A stretch of 64,000 bases of DNA from Aquabacterium sp. (GCA_023150345.1 JAKLLB010000001.1:1-64000); one strand, 5' to 3'. Numbered from the stretch's first letter, positions 47,622-59,939 are shown. Program-made: numbers and translations. Notes: a model not told the origin generated them from the sequence alone.

Positions 47622-49610
47622 ATGGCAACCACTGCGAAGCAATCCCATTACGGCGAGGCGTCGATCCGCGTGCTCAAGGGCCTGGAGCCCGTCAAGCAAC
47701 GCCCCGGCATGTACACACGCACCGAGACGCCGCTGCATGTCGTGCAGGAGGTGATCGACAACGCCGCCGACGAGGCACTGGCCGGACATGGGCGCCGCAT
47801 CGCCGTCACCTTGCATGCCGATGGCTCGGTGTGCGTCGACGACGATGGGCGAGGCATTCCGTTCGGGCTGCACCCCGACGAGCAGGTGCCCGTGATCGAG
47901 ATCGTCTACACGAGGCTGCACGCAGGCGGGAAGTTCGATAAGGGGGCCGGCGGGGCCTACAGCTTCTCGGGTGGCCTGCATGGCGTGGGCGTGAGCGTGA
48001 CCAACGCGCTGGCTCGGCGGTTGCAGGTGTCCGTTTGGCGTGAGGGCCAATGCGCGAGCATCACGTTCTCAGGCGGCGACGTGGTCGAGCCGCTGGTGGT
48101 GCGCAAGGCTGTCGCAGGCGAACGACGGCAGGGAACCAGCGTACGGGTGTGGCCCGATTCGGCCTACTTCGACAGCATCGAGCTGCCGCGCCACGAACTG
48201 ATCCACCTGCTGCGCAGCAAGGCCGTGCTGATGCCTGGTGTCACCGTCACGCTCACCATCGAGCGCGCGGGCCAGAAGGAGCCCGAGCAGCTCACCTGGC
48301 TGTACAAGGGAGGCCTGCGCGACTACCTGCTGCAGGGCCTGCCGGCCGAGCCCCTGATTCCACTGTTCGAGGGCGAGGCCTATGCGTCGGCGCAGGAGGC
48401 GGAGAACTTCGCCGAAGGCGAAGGCGTGGCCTGGTGCGTGGCATTCACCGATGACGGCAACCTGCTGCGCGAGAGCTACGTCAACCTCATCCCGACCGTG
48501 GCCGGCGGCACTCACGAGTCAGGACTCAAAGACGGGTTGTTCGGCGCCGTCAAGGGGTTCATCGAACTGCACGCGCTGTGCCCCAAGGGCGTGAAGCTGA
48601 TGCCCGAAGACGTGTACTCGCGGGCGAGCTTCGTGCTGTCGGCCAAGGTGCTGGATCCGCAGTTCCAGGGCCAGACCAAGGAACGACTGAACAGCCGCGA
48701 TGCGCTGCGCCTGGTGTCGTCGTTCACCCGGGCACCTTTGGAGCTGTGGCTGAACCAGCACGTCGAGCACGGTCGCCGGCTGGCGGAGCTGGTCATCCGC
48801 CAGGCGCAGACGCGCCAGCGCGCCAGTCAGAAGGTGGAGAAGCGCAAGGGCTCCGGCGTGGCCGTGCTGCCGGGCAAACTCACCGATTGCGAAAGCCGCG
48901 ACCTTGCATTCAACGAAGTGTTCTTGGTCGAAGGCGACTCCGCCGGCGGGTCGGCCAAGATGGGGCGCGACAAGGAGACACAGGCCATCTTGCCGTTGCG
49001 TGGCAAGGTGCTCAACGCCTGGGAGGTCGAGCGTGACCGGCTTTTCGCGAACAACGAGATCCACGACATCTCGGTGGCCATCGGGGTGGATCCGCACGGG
49101 CCCATGGACGCGCCGGACCTCTCCGGTCTTCGTTACGGCAAGGTGTGCATCCTGAGCGACGCGGATGTGGACGGTTCGCACATCCAGGTCCTGCTGCTCA
49201 CCCTGTTCTTCCGGCACTTTCCGAAGCTGGTCGAAGCCGGGCACGTGTTTGTTGCCAGGCCGCCGTTGTTTCGCGTCGACGCGCCGGCTCGCGGCAAGAA
49301 GCCCGCCACGCGCCTCTATGCCCTCGACGACGCCGAACTCGAGGCCATCCTCGACAAGTTGCACAAGGAAGGTGCGCGTGAAGGCTCGTGGACGATCAGC
49401 CGCTTCAAGGGCCTGGGCGAGATGAGCGCCGAGCACCTGTGGGAGACGACCCTCAATCCGGAGACGCGCCGCCTGCTGCCGGTGGCCTACGGCGCGACGG
49501 GCTTCGAAGAAACCGTGGCGTGCTTCTCTCGGCTGATGGGGAAGGGTGAAGCGGCTGCGCGGCGCGAACTGATGGAATTGCACGGCGATACGGTCGAAGT
49601 CGACGTGTGA
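47622..49610 (+). CDS. parE: DNA topoisomerase IV subunit B
   Basis: This 662-residue ATPase subunit of topoisomerase IV separates linked daughter chromosomes together with ParC (53759-56083). The GHKL ATPase domain shows EVIDNAADEALAG, DDDGRGIPFG, and GGLHGVGVSVTNAL. The transducer follows, and the TOPRIM domain has FLVEGDSAGGSAK and ILSDADVDGSHIQ. The C-terminal FKGLGEMSAEHLWETTLNP is typical. Start at ATG 47622 rather than an upstream codon because homology begins with KQSHYGEASIRVLKGLEPV. Confidence 0.96.
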   Translation: MATTAKQSHYGEASIRVLKGLEPVKQRPGMYTRTETPLHVVQEVIDNAADEALAGHGRRIAVTLHADGSVCVDDDGRGIPFGLHPDEQVPVIEIVYTRLHAGGKFDKGAGGAYSFSGGLHGVGVSVTNALARRLQVSVWREGQCASITFSGGDVVEPLVVRKAVAGERRQGTSVRVWPDSAYFDSIELPRHELIHLLRSKAVLMPGVTVTLTIERAGQKEPEQLTWLYKGGLRDYLLQGLPAEPLIPLFEGEAYASAQEAENFAEGEGVAWCVAFTDDGNLLRESYVNLIPTVAGGTHESGLKDGLFGAVKGFIELHALCPKGVKLMPEDVYSRASFVLSAKVLDPQFQGQTKERLNSRDALRLVSSFTRAPLELWLNQHVEHGRRLAELVIRQAQTRQRASQKVEKRKGSGVAVLPGKLTDCESRDLAFNEVFLVEGDSAGGSAKMGRDKETQAILPLRGKVLNAWEVERDRLFANNEIHDISVAIGVDPHGPMDAPDLSGLRYGKVCILSDADVDGSHIQVLLLTLFFRHFPKLVEAGHVFVARPPLFRVDAPARGKKPATRLYALDDAELEAILDKLHKEGAREGSWTISRFKGLGEMSAEHLWETTLNPETRRLLPVAYGATGFEETVACFSRLMGKGEAAARRELMELHGDTVEVDV

Positions 49611-49737
49611 CGGGCTGCTCGGGCAGCATCGGGTACCCGGCATGCTGGTTTTCCCACCCCCTTGGTTGAAGGGATGCCCTTAGGCGGCGGGGCCTGGGAG
49701 ACTCTCGACTTTCAACCTAGATGGTCGGAGTGTGTTC

Positions 49738-51306
49738 ATGTCCAAGTCCAAGTCCAAGACTCTGATTGCGTCGGCCTGCGCGGCACTGGGGCTCGCCGGT
49801 GCGTTGCTGGCGGTGCCGATGGCCGCCCAGGCGCAAGACGCCCAGCGCGTGCGCATGATCGTGGCATACAAGGATGGCCAGGGTGATGCCATGCGGGCAG
49901 CGGTTGCCCGGCTCGGTGGCAAGGTGGTGGTCGATCTCGACGAGGTGAACGCGTTTGCCGTGGTTCTGCCGCGCAAGGCCGTGGCTGCGCTGCAGAAGGC
50001 CAAGGGGTTGGACTTCGCGGAGAACGACCACGTTCGCAAGGCGTTTGCCTCGGCGCGCGGGCGTGTCACCACGGCGGCAGGTGGCCAGGTCGTCCCCTAT
50101 GGCATCTCGATGGTCCAAGCCGACCAGGTGTCCGATGCGTCGGCCTCTGCGCGCAAGCTGTGCATCGTCGACTCGGGCATCGACGGCAGCCATGAAGACC
50201 TCGTCGGCATCCCCATGGATGGCGCCAACCACACGGCTTCGGGCTCCTGGAACACCGACGAGAACTCACACGGCACGCACGTGGCAGGTACCGTGGCGGC
50301 CGTCAACAACGCCCTGGGCGTGATCGGGGTGATGCCCAACAAGCAGATCAGCTTGTACATCTCCAAGGTGTTCGACGCGGCGGGCAGTGCCTCCACCTCG
50401 ACCATCATCAAGGGCATGCTGGCGTGCAACCGCGCTGGTGCCAACGTGGTGAGCATGTCGCTGGGCGGCTCGAATGCGAGCAAGCTCGAAGAGAAGGTCG
50501 TGAACTTCATGACCGGCCGCAACATTCTCATCATCGCCGCGGCGGGCAACGCGGGCACCACCGCTGTGTCCTATCCCGCAGGCTTCGCAAACGTGATGTC
50601 GGTCGCAGCGGTCGACTCCAGCGCCGCCTGGGCCAGCTTCTCGCAATTCAACCCCGACGTCGAGATCGCGGCGCCGGGCGTGGCGGTGCTGTCCACCGTT
50701 CCGATGGGCGCTGGGTCCGAAGCCACCACGGATGTCGGTGGCACCGCCTATCCGGTGATCGGCATGGCCGGCTCGCCGATGCTGAGCGCCAGCGGCGCCT
50801 TGGCTGATTTCGGGCTCGGCGACACGCCCGTGCCCGGCAGCATGACCGGCAAGGTCTGCCTCATCCAACGCGGCAACATCGCGTTCTCCGACAAGGTCTT
50901 GAACTGCCAGAACAGCGGCGGCGCGGCGGCGATCATCTACAACAACGTGGCCGGCCCGCTCAACGGCACGCTCAATGGAGTGGTCACGACCATCCCGTCG
51001 GTCGGCGCGTCGGATACCGACGGTGCAGCGATGATGGCGAAGCTGGGCCAGACGGCCAACGTGGCCGTCAGCCCGACGCACTACGCGCTGTTCAATGGCA
51101 CATCGATGGCCACGCCGCACGCTTCGGCCGTCGCGGCGCTGGTGTGGAGCCGCCACACCAATTGCACGGCAGCGCAAATCCGCGACTCGTTGAACAAGAG
51201 CGCGATGGACCTCGGCGCGGCCGGACGTGACGACAAGTTCGGCTACGGCCTGGTGCAGGCCAAGGCTGCCGACGATCGGATCACCAGCCTGGGCTGCGGC
51301 AACTGA
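49738..51306 (+). CDS. Secreted subtilisin-like serine protease with inhibitor propeptide and PA domain
   Basis: This 522-residue S8 peptidase has a signal peptide (residues 1-32, ending AAQAQ) and an I9-type propeptide (about 37-105, VRMIVAYKDGQGDAMRAAV). The catalytic domain has the triad Asp145 (CIVDSGIDG), His178 (NSHGTHVAG) and Ser456 (NGTSMATPH), and the oxyanion Asn in AAAGNAG. A PA domain of about 100 residues (340-445) is inserted before the catalytic Ser, as in lactocepin- and cucumisin-like enzymes. ATG 49738 has GGAG eight bases upstream. It probably degrades external protein. Confidence 0.94.
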   Translation: MSKSKSKTLIASACAALGLAGALLAVPMAAQAQDAQRVRMIVAYKDGQGDAMRAAVARLGGKVVVDLDEVNAFAVVLPRKAVAALQKAKGLDFAENDHVRKAFASARGRVTTAAGGQVVPYGISMVQADQVSDASASARKLCIVDSGIDGSHEDLVGIPMDGANHTASGSWNTDENSHGTHVAGTVAAVNNALGVIGVMPNKQISLYISKVFDAAGSASTSTIIKGMLACNRAGANVVSMSLGGSNASKLEEKVVNFMTGRNILIIAAAGNAGTTAVSYPAGFANVMSVAAVDSSAAWASFSQFNPDVEIAAPGVAVLSTVPMGAGSEATTDVGGTAYPVIGMAGSPMLSASGALADFGLGDTPVPGSMTGKVCLIQRGNIAFSDKVLNCQNSGGAAAIIYNNVAGPLNGTLNGVVTTIPSVGASDTDGAAMMAKLGQTANVAVSPTHYALFNGTSMATPHASAVAALVWSRHTNCTAAQIRDSLNKSAMDLGAAGRDDKFGYGLVQAKAADDRITSLGCGN

Positions 51307-51366
51307 TTCGGGGGGCTTCCACCGCAGCCGGCGCTCGTTGACACGGGCACCGGCTACCCATCAGAG

Positions 51367-51393
51367 CGGGCCGCCATTGCGCGGCCCGTTTTT
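51367..51393 (+). terminator. Intrinsic terminator of the subtilase gene
   Basis: An 8-base stem CGGGCCGC/GCGGCCCG with loop CATTGC is followed by five T residues, 60 bases after the protease stop. Confidence 0.85.
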
Positions 51394-51475
51394 CGTCCGG
51401 GCCTGCAGAACGGACCCGATGCGGATGTAGGCCATCCGGTTTCCACGTCGGCCGGCCGTGCACAATGCCTCCGCC

Positions 51476-52012
51476 ATGACCGCCCCACCCACACGTCTGC
51501 GATTGCGGCCGACGATGCTCAGCGACCTCGACTATGTCGTCGGCGTCGAGGTCGATGCGCAAAATCTGCCGTTCATCACGCCCTGGGAGCGCACGCAGCA
51601 CGAAGGGGCGGTGCGATTCCCGGACTTCCGTCATTTCATCGTCGAAGCCGCCGAGGACTACGAGCGCGCCGGGTTCATCATCGTCCAAGGCTGCCGCAAC
51701 CCCCACCGCAGCGTGGAGCTCAAGCGTATCGTCCTGCAGCCCAAGGGCCTGGGGTACGGCCGGGCATGTTTACGCCTGCTCAAGCGCATGGCGTTCAGCG
51801 ACATGGGCGCGCACCGCTTCTGGCTGGATGTGAAGCAGCTCAACAGCCGCGCGCTCGCGCTCTACGCCAGCGAAGGTTTCGTGGAAGAAGGCCGGCTTCG
51901 CGAGAGCGTGCGCGTCACGATCAACGGGGCCGACGGATACGATACGCTGATCGTGATGGCCATGCTCGACCGCGAGTACCACGCCCGGGTTGCACTCGGC
52001 CTGGAGAACTGA
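51476..52012 (+). CDS. GNAT-family N-acetyltransferase
   Basis: This 178-residue acetyltransferase is of the RimJ/RimL-like group, with the start RLRLRPTMLSDLDYV, a motif A segment VLQPKGLGYGRACLRLLKRMA, and motif B VKQLNSRALALYASEGFVEEG. The substrate is unknown. The ATG at 51476 is preferred to the GTG at 51458. Its TGA overlaps the next gene's ATG by one base. Confidence 0.88.
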   Translation: MTAPPTRLRLRPTMLSDLDYVVGVEVDAQNLPFITPWERTQHEGAVRFPDFRHFIVEAAEDYERAGFIIVQGCRNPHRSVELKRIVLQPKGLGYGRACLRLLKRMAFSDMGAHRFWLDVKQLNSRALALYASEGFVEEGRLRESVRVTINGADGYDTLIVMAMLDREYHARVALGLEN

Positions 52013-52707
52013 TGCGCCTGCGGGCGCTGGTGGTGGCCGTGGCCCTGCTGTGCAGTGCCGCTGCGAGCCGTGCCGAACTGTGGGCCTGGGTCGATGGCCG
52101 CGGCGTCGCGCATGTCGCCGCGCGACCACTGGATGGGCGTTATCGGCCCGTGCTCGGGCCTCACCATGCGCCCACAGGGCGTGTAACCGGCAAGGCCGAT
52201 GCAGCGGCAGGCTTGCTCACCTGGCTCGAGATCGCGCCGCAGGTGCGTGTGATGAGACCGTGGTTGAGAGAAGCAGCGCGCACGTATGGGGTGGATGTGG
52301 AGTTGCTGACGGCACTGATCGCAGTCGAGTCGGGTTTCGATGCTGGCGCGGTCTCGCCACGCGGCGCGATGGGCTTGATGCAACTGACGCTCGAGTCGGC
52401 CGGCCGGTATGCCGGAGCGACCAACGTTCAGCGCCCGCTGGACGAGCTGCTGCTCGAGCCGCGCGCCAACATCCACATCGGGGCCCGGATGCTGGCCGAC
52501 CTGTTGCGTCGCTTCGGCCGTGTCGACCTGGCATTGGCGGCGTGGAACGCTGGTGAAGGCACCGTGCGCAGGCACGGCGGCGCCATGCCGCCCATTGCCG
52601 AGACGCGCGGCCATGTGCAACTCGTGCTCGAGCTCTACTGGGCGATGCTGCAGCGCAGCCAACGCGTCACGCGAATTCAACTGGCCGTGGCACCCATGAC
52701 GCCGTGA
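52012..52707 (+). CDS. Lytic transglycosylase (SLT domain)
   Basis: This 231-residue exported murein lytic transglycosylase has a signal peptide (about residues 1-21, ending SRA) and a short region ELWAWVDGRGVAHVAARP like a DUF4124 segment. The SLT goose-lysozyme domain from about residue 80 has catalytic Glu106 in ALIAVESGFD, then GAMGLMQL and LALAAWNAGEGTVRRHGG. It cleaves the glycan strand with formation of anhydro-muramic ends. Start fixed by the one-base overlap with the preceding stop. Confidence 0.91.
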   Translation: MRLRALVVAVALLCSAAASRAELWAWVDGRGVAHVAARPLDGRYRPVLGPHHAPTGRVTGKADAAAGLLTWLEIAPQVRVMRPWLREAARTYGVDVELLTALIAVESGFDAGAVSPRGAMGLMQLTLESAGRYAGATNVQRPLDELLLEPRANIHIGARMLADLLRRFGRVDLALAAWNAGEGTVRRHGGAMPPIAETRGHVQLVLELYWAMLQRSQRVTRIQLAVAPMTP

Positions 52708-52746
52708 GTGGACAATGCGGCGCAGTCGGCTTGAACTGGGGGACAC

Positions 52747-53670
52747 ATGCGTCGCAAACAGAAGGCTGGGTTCGCTGCCAGCGCGGTGTTTGGGGTCTTG
52801 GGGCTGCTCGTGGCCACTTCGGTTCGGGCGCAACCCGACTGGACCGCCTGCGCGGGCGAGGGCGACGTCTGTCGCTTTGCCGGCGAAGCCATGGTGCGCT
52901 ACGGCACCGATGGCCGGTACGCCTTCCGGCTCGCCCGACAGCAGGTGGCCTGCACGAACGAGGAGTTCGGCGACCCGGCACCTGACCAGCGCAAGAGCTG
53001 CCAGTATTCGGCCACATGGCGCCAGGACAGCCGCTATCACGGCTGGCGCGATCACGGCAGGGTTGCCCAGGGCGGCTGGCGCTTCTGCGCCAGCGAGGGT
53101 GGCGACTGCTGGGTCGATGGTCAGGCGCGCGTTCGGTTTGGCGCGAACGGGCAGTACGAGGTACGCCGCGTGCAAGGCCGCGTCGATTGCACCACGCGTC
53201 GGTTCGGTGACCCCGCGCCCGGCGTGCCCAAGGTGTGCGAAGTGGAAGAGTCCGCGCACTGGGTGCTGTGTGCCAACGAGGGCGAAACCTGCCGGCCGCC
53301 CAAGGCGGCCAAGGTGCGATACGGCGCGAACGGACGTTACGCGGTACGTGAAGTGCGTGACAGCGTACGTTGCGTGAACGCCGTGTTCGGCGATCCGATG
53401 CCCGATGTGGCCAAGCAGTGCGACTACCTGCTCAACGATGGTCGTCCGGTAGGACCGCCGGTGGTGCCGTCCGGTCTGGTCTGGGACCACTGCGCCAACG
53501 AACGCGGGGCATGCAGCTTCCAGGGCCCGGGCATGGTGCGCTACGGCGCGCATGGGCGCTTTGTCTATCGCGAAGCCAGCAACGGCATCGCGTGCACGAA
53601 CGAGGCCTTCGACACCGACCCCGCACCCGACGAGCCCAAGCGTTGCGAGCGCTTGCGCATGGGGCGGTAG
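52747..53670 (+). CDS. Exported protein of four cysteine-rich tandem repeats
   Basis: This 307-residue protein has a signal peptide (about 1-29, ending SVRAQ) and four copies of a ~55-60-residue module starting near residues 32, 111, 174 and 249. Each copy has the pattern W-x2-CA-x-E-x3-C, then V-R-[YF]-G-x2-G-x-[YF], then V-x-C-[TV]-x3-F-G-D-P-x-P-x4-K-x-C, so four cysteines per copy, probably two disulfides each. Similar modules occur as accessory units in secreted glycoside hydrolases of other bacteria, as far as I recall. There is no catalytic domain here. Carbohydrate or surface binding is a guess. Confidence 0.85.
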   Translation: MRRKQKAGFAASAVFGVLGLLVATSVRAQPDWTACAGEGDVCRFAGEAMVRYGTDGRYAFRLARQQVACTNEEFGDPAPDQRKSCQYSATWRQDSRYHGWRDHGRVAQGGWRFCASEGGDCWVDGQARVRFGANGQYEVRRVQGRVDCTTRRFGDPAPGVPKVCEVEESAHWVLCANEGETCRPPKAAKVRYGANGRYAVREVRDSVRCVNAVFGDPMPDVAKQCDYLLNDGRPVGPPVVPSGLVWDHCANERGACSFQGPGMVRYGAHGRFVYREASNGIACTNEAFDTDPAPDEPKRCERLRMGR

Positions 53671-53758
53671 GTCGCCAAGGCTCGCAGTCGGCGCGGCACA
53701 ATGCGGGCCCCGGCGCCGGTGTGGCTGGCACCGGTGCTCCCCTTATCGCTTCTGACGC

Positions 53759-56083
<2,325 letters not shown>

Positions 56084-56237
56084 AGCCCACGTCCCGGGTA
56101 AGCCTGCCCCGGACGCACACCTGCTGCAGGTTAGACTGGCCCGCGCAAGGTTGGGGCGCAATCTCGAGGGGCCCGGCTGGTCGGGGCCCGCCGCACATGC
56201 GGCATGCGCCTCGATTTGCGCCAGGAGACACCTGCCC

Positions 56238-58076
56238 GTGAACCCCACCGACGCGGCCGACCCGGCCTACTTCCACAAGGTCGTCGATTGCCAGTGGGCC
56301 TGCCCGGCCCATACCCCCGTACCCGAGTACATCCGTCTGATCGGCCAGGGTCGCTACGACCAGGCCTACATGGTCAACTGGGTTTCGAACGTCTTTCCCG
56401 GCGTGCTCGGTCGCACGTGCGACAGGCCCTGCGAGCCCGCCTGCCGGCGCAGCCGTGTGGAGGAGCGCAACCTGGCCAAGCCCGAGCCGGTGGCCATCTG
56501 CCGCCTCAAGCGGGTGGCGGCCGATTTCAAGGGCGACGAAGTGCGGGCGATGATCCCGCGGCCGCTGCCGCGCAACGGCAAGCGTGTGGCCTGCGTCGGC
56601 GCAGGCCCGGCCTCGCTCACGGTGGCGCGAGACCTCGCATCTCAGGGTTATGCGGTGACGGTGTACGACGGCGAGGCCAAGCCCGGCGGCTTCATCCGCA
56701 GCCAGATCCCGCGCTTTCGCCTGCCCGAGAGCGTGATCGACGAGGAATGCGGCTACATCCTGAACCTGGGCGTGGAGTTCCGCAGCGGTCAGCGCATCGA
56801 GTCGATGGCCGCGCTGCTGGCCCAGGACTGGGATGCGATTTTCGTGGGCAGCGGCGCTCCCCGCGGCCGCGATCTCGACCTTCCGGGTCGCCAGGAGGCC
56901 GCCGCCGACATCCACATCGGCATCGACTGGCTGGCCTCGGTGTCGTTCGGCCACATCGATCGTGTCAAGCGGCGCGTCATCGTGCTTGGCGGCGGCAATA
57001 CCGCGATGGACTGCTGTCGTTCCGCCCGCCGGCTCGGGGCGGAGGAAGTCAAGGTCATCGTGCGCTCGGGCTTCGAGGAAATGAAAGCCTCGCCCTGGGA
57101 GAAGGAAGATGCCATGCATGAGGGCATCCCCATCCTGAACTACCACGTGCCCAAGGCCTATGTGGTCGAAGGCGGGCGACTGGTGGGCATGCGCTTCGAG
57201 CTCGTGCAGGCGACCTACGACGCCCAGGGACGGCGCAGCCTGGTGCCCACTGGCGCCGCGGACGTCACGGTGCCGTGCGACGAAGTGCTCGTCGCCGTGG
57301 GCCAGGAGAATGCCTTTCCCTGGATCGAGCGCGATTGCGGCATTTCATTCGACAAGTGGGGCCTGCCGGTTCTCGACGAGACCACCTTCCAATCCACGGT
57401 GCCGCGCGTGTTCTTCGGCGGCGACGCCGCGTTCGGGCCGAAGAACATCATCACCGCGGTGGCGCACGGCCACGAGGCGGCAGTGTCCATCGACCGCTAC
57501 GTCCACGGCGAAGACGTGGCGAGGCGGCCGCCGCCGCACGTGAACCTGATGTCGCAGAAGATGGGCATCCACGAGTGGAGCTATGACAATGCGCCCACCA
57601 ATGACGCCCGCCACAAGGTGCCCTGGGCGAAAGCGGAGCAGGCGCTGTCGAGCATCCGGGTCGAGGTCGAACTGGGTTTCGATCCGGCCGTCGCCTGGCA
57701 GGAAGCCCAGCGCTGCCTGAACTGCGACGTGCAGACGGTGTTCACCGACAAGCTGTGCATCGAGTGCGATGGCTGTGTCGACATTTGCCCGATGGACTGC
57801 ATCAGCTTCACCGCAAACGGCGATGAGGCCGATCTGCGCACGCGCCTGAAGGCGCCCGCTCTGCACGCGCAGCAGGCGCTGTATGTGAGCGGCGCGCTCA
57901 AGACACAGCGCGTGATGGTCAAGGACGAGGACGTCTGCCTGCACTGCGGGCTGTGTGCCGAGCGTTGCCCCACTGGCGCCTGGGACATGCAGAAGTTCCT
58001 CCTGCTCACCACCAAGGCGGGCCCCGCCTGTCGCGACAGCCGGCCCAGCCCCAGCCGCCAAGGAGTGGCCGCATGA
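56238..58076 (+). CDS. GltD-like FAD/NAD(P) oxidoreductase with two C-terminal [4Fe-4S] clusters
   Basis: This 612-residue protein has an N-terminal iron-sulfur domain like the glutamate synthase small subunit (Cys18, 22, 61, 65, 69), FAD-binding CVGAGPASLTVARDLASQG (119-137), and NAD(P)-binding VLGGGNTAMDCCRSARRLGAEE split around 249-270. The C-terminal ferredoxin domain has CIECDGCVDICP (from 507) and CLHCGLCAERCP (from 567). It starts at GTG 56238 with AGGAG ten bases upstream and overlaps the next gene by four bases. Its likely role is moving electrons between the 2-oxoacid oxidoreductase downstream and NAD(P), instead of glutamate synthesis, because no gltB is present. Confidence 0.88.
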   Translation: MNPTDAADPAYFHKVVDCQWACPAHTPVPEYIRLIGQGRYDQAYMVNWVSNVFPGVLGRTCDRPCEPACRRSRVEERNLAKPEPVAICRLKRVAADFKGDEVRAMIPRPLPRNGKRVACVGAGPASLTVARDLASQGYAVTVYDGEAKPGGFIRSQIPRFRLPESVIDEECGYILNLGVEFRSGQRIESMAALLAQDWDAIFVGSGAPRGRDLDLPGRQEAAADIHIGIDWLASVSFGHIDRVKRRVIVLGGGNTAMDCCRSARRLGAEEVKVIVRSGFEEMKASPWEKEDAMHEGIPILNYHVPKAYVVEGGRLVGMRFELVQATYDAQGRRSLVPTGAADVTVPCDEVLVAVGQENAFPWIERDCGISFDKWGLPVLDETTFQSTVPRVFFGGDAAFGPKNIITAVAHGHEAAVSIDRYVHGEDVARRPPPHVNLMSQKMGIHEWSYDNAPTNDARHKVPWAKAEQALSSIRVEVELGFDPAVAWQEAQRCLNCDVQTVFTDKLCIECDGCVDICPMDCISFTANGDEADLRTRLKAPALHAQQALYVSGALKTQRVMVKDEDVCLHCGLCAERCPTGAWDMQKFLLLTTKAGPACRDSRPSPSRQGVAA

Positions 58077-59920
58077 AGCGCATCGAAGCGGTCAACGACT
58101 TCGTCATCAAGTTCTCCAACGTCAACGGCTCGGGTTCGGCATCGGCCAACGAACTGTTCGCCAAGGCCATCCTGCGCATGGGCGTGCCGGTCAGCCCGCG
58201 CAACATCTTTCCCAGCAATATCCAGGGCCTGCCCACCTGGTACGAGGTGCGGGTGAGCGAGCGCGGCTGGCTTGGGCGCCGGGGCGGCGTCGACATGATG
58301 GTCGCGATGAATCCGCAAACCTGGACCCAGGACGTGCGTGAGCTCGAGACGGGTGGCTACCTGTTCTACGACAGCACGCGGCCGATGCCGCCCACGGCGT
58401 TTCGTGACGACGTGAACGTCATCCCGATGCCGGTTACCGCGATCTGCAACGCCACCTATGAGGACCCGAGGCAGCGCACGCTGTTCAAGAACATCATGGT
58501 GCTGGGCGCGCTGTCGGTGCTGATGGATGTCGACCCCGCGGTGATCGAGCGCCTGCTGGGCGAGCAGTACAAGGGCAAGGAGCGGCTGCTCGAATCGAAC
58601 ATCCGGGCCTTGCAGTCGGGGCGCAGCTTCGCGAAGGACCACCTGCGCCCGCCGGCAGTACCGGCCATGGGTTTGAAGGTGCGCGCGACCGATCGGGTCG
58701 GGCAGCGCATCTTCGTCGACGGCAATACGGCTGCGGCGCTGGGCTGCGTGTACGGCGGTGCCTCGGTGTGCGCCTGGTACCCGATCACGCCATCGTCTTC
58801 GGTGGCCGAGATGTTCGAGAAGTTCTGCCGCCAGTATCGCGTCGATCCTCAGACTGGCGAGAACCGCTTTGCCATCGTGCAGGCCGAAGACGAGATCGCC
58901 TCGATCGGCATGATCACCGGGGCTGGCTGGAACGGCGCGCGCGCCTTCACCGCCACGTCGGGGCCCGGCGTGTCGCTGATGACCGAGTTCATCGGCCTGG
59001 CCTACTTTGCCGAGATTCCGCTGACCATCATCAATGTGCAGCGCGGTGGCCCCTCCACCGGCATGCCCACGCGCACGCAGCAGGCGGACCTGCTCAGCAC
59101 CGCTTACGCGTCGCATGGCGATACCAAGCACGTGATGCTGCTGCCCCAGGACCCGGCCGAGTGCTTCGAGATGAGCGCTGCGGCACTCGACCTGGCCGAC
59201 CGCCTGCAGACGCCGATTTTCGTGATGACCGACCTGGACATCGGCATGAACCAGCGCCTGTGCGAGCCCTTCGCCTGGAGCGACGATCGCAGCTACGACC
59301 GCGGCAAGGTGATGACCGCCGCCGAGCTCGAGGCCGGCAAGGACTTCGGTCGCTACAAGGATGTCGATGGTGACGGCATCCCGTGGCGCACCCTGCCGGG
59401 CACGCATCCGAGCAAGGGCGCGTACTTCACCCGAGGCACCACGCGCGACCCCTACGCGCGCTATTCCGAGGCCGGTCCCGATTACATCTACAACGTGCAA
59501 CGGCTGCTGCGCAAGTTCGCTACCGCTGCCGATCTGGTGCCACAGCCGGTGTTGCATCCCGCCCAGAAGAAGAGCCGCTTGGGCGTGCTGTACTTCGGTT
59601 CCACCGCCCCGTCGATGGACGAGGCGCTGGACTCGTTGGCCAACGAGGGCATCCACCTCGATGCCATGCGGCTGCGGGCCTATCCCTTCCCCGCCAGCGT
59701 GCGCGAATTCATCGACTCGCACGACCATGTCTTCGTGGTGGAGCAAAACCGCGATGCCCAGATGCGCACGTTGCTGATCAACGAACTCGAGATCGATCCG
59801 TCCGCCCTGATCTCGGTGCTGCATTACGACGGCACCCCGATCACGGCGCGCTTCGTCGAGCAGGCCATCACCAAGCATGTGCATGCGCTGGCCGTGGCCC
59901 CGCGCCGCGAGCGGGCCTGA
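58073..59920 (+). CDS. 2-oxoacid:acceptor oxidoreductase, fused gamma-alpha subunit
   Basis: This 615-residue protein has an N-terminal gamma domain (about residues 1-190; NVNGSGSASANELFAKAIL) joined to an alpha domain with WYPITPSSSVAEMFEKF, SGPGVSLMTEF and NVQRGGPSTGMPTRTQQADL. This is the KorA-type fusion of the ferredoxin-dependent oxidoreductases, which convert a 2-oxoacid, CoA and oxidised acceptor to acyl-CoA and CO2. Substrate could be 2-oxoglutarate, pyruvate or branched 2-oxoacids; sequence alone does not decide. It starts inside the stop of the flavoprotein gene (ATGA). Confidence 0.91.
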   Translation: MKRIEAVNDFVIKFSNVNGSGSASANELFAKAILRMGVPVSPRNIFPSNIQGLPTWYEVRVSERGWLGRRGGVDMMVAMNPQTWTQDVRELETGGYLFYDSTRPMPPTAFRDDVNVIPMPVTAICNATYEDPRQRTLFKNIMVLGALSVLMDVDPAVIERLLGEQYKGKERLLESNIRALQSGRSFAKDHLRPPAVPAMGLKVRATDRVGQRIFVDGNTAAALGCVYGGASVCAWYPITPSSSVAEMFEKFCRQYRVDPQTGENRFAIVQAEDEIASIGMITGAGWNGARAFTATSGPGVSLMTEFIGLAYFAEIPLTIINVQRGGPSTGMPTRTQQADLLSTAYASHGDTKHVMLLPQDPAECFEMSAAALDLADRLQTPIFVMTDLDIGMNQRLCEPFAWSDDRSYDRGKVMTAAELEAGKDFGRYKDVDGDGIPWRTLPGTHPSKGAYFTRGTTRDPYARYSEAGPDYIYNVQRLLRKFATAADLVPQPVLHPAQKKSRLGVLYFGSTAPSMDEALDSLANEGIHLDAMRLRAYPFPASVREFIDSHDHVFVVEQNRDAQMRTLLINELEIDPSALISVLHYDGTPITARFVEQAITKHVHALAVAPRRERA

Positions 59921-59939
59921 GCGTGCCGGAGAAATCGCC

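Noticed and set aside
56238..58076. Flavoprotein as glutamate synthase small subunit
   Set aside because: No large subunit is present, and it has two extra C-terminal iron-sulfur clusters and overlaps the oxidoreductase genes.
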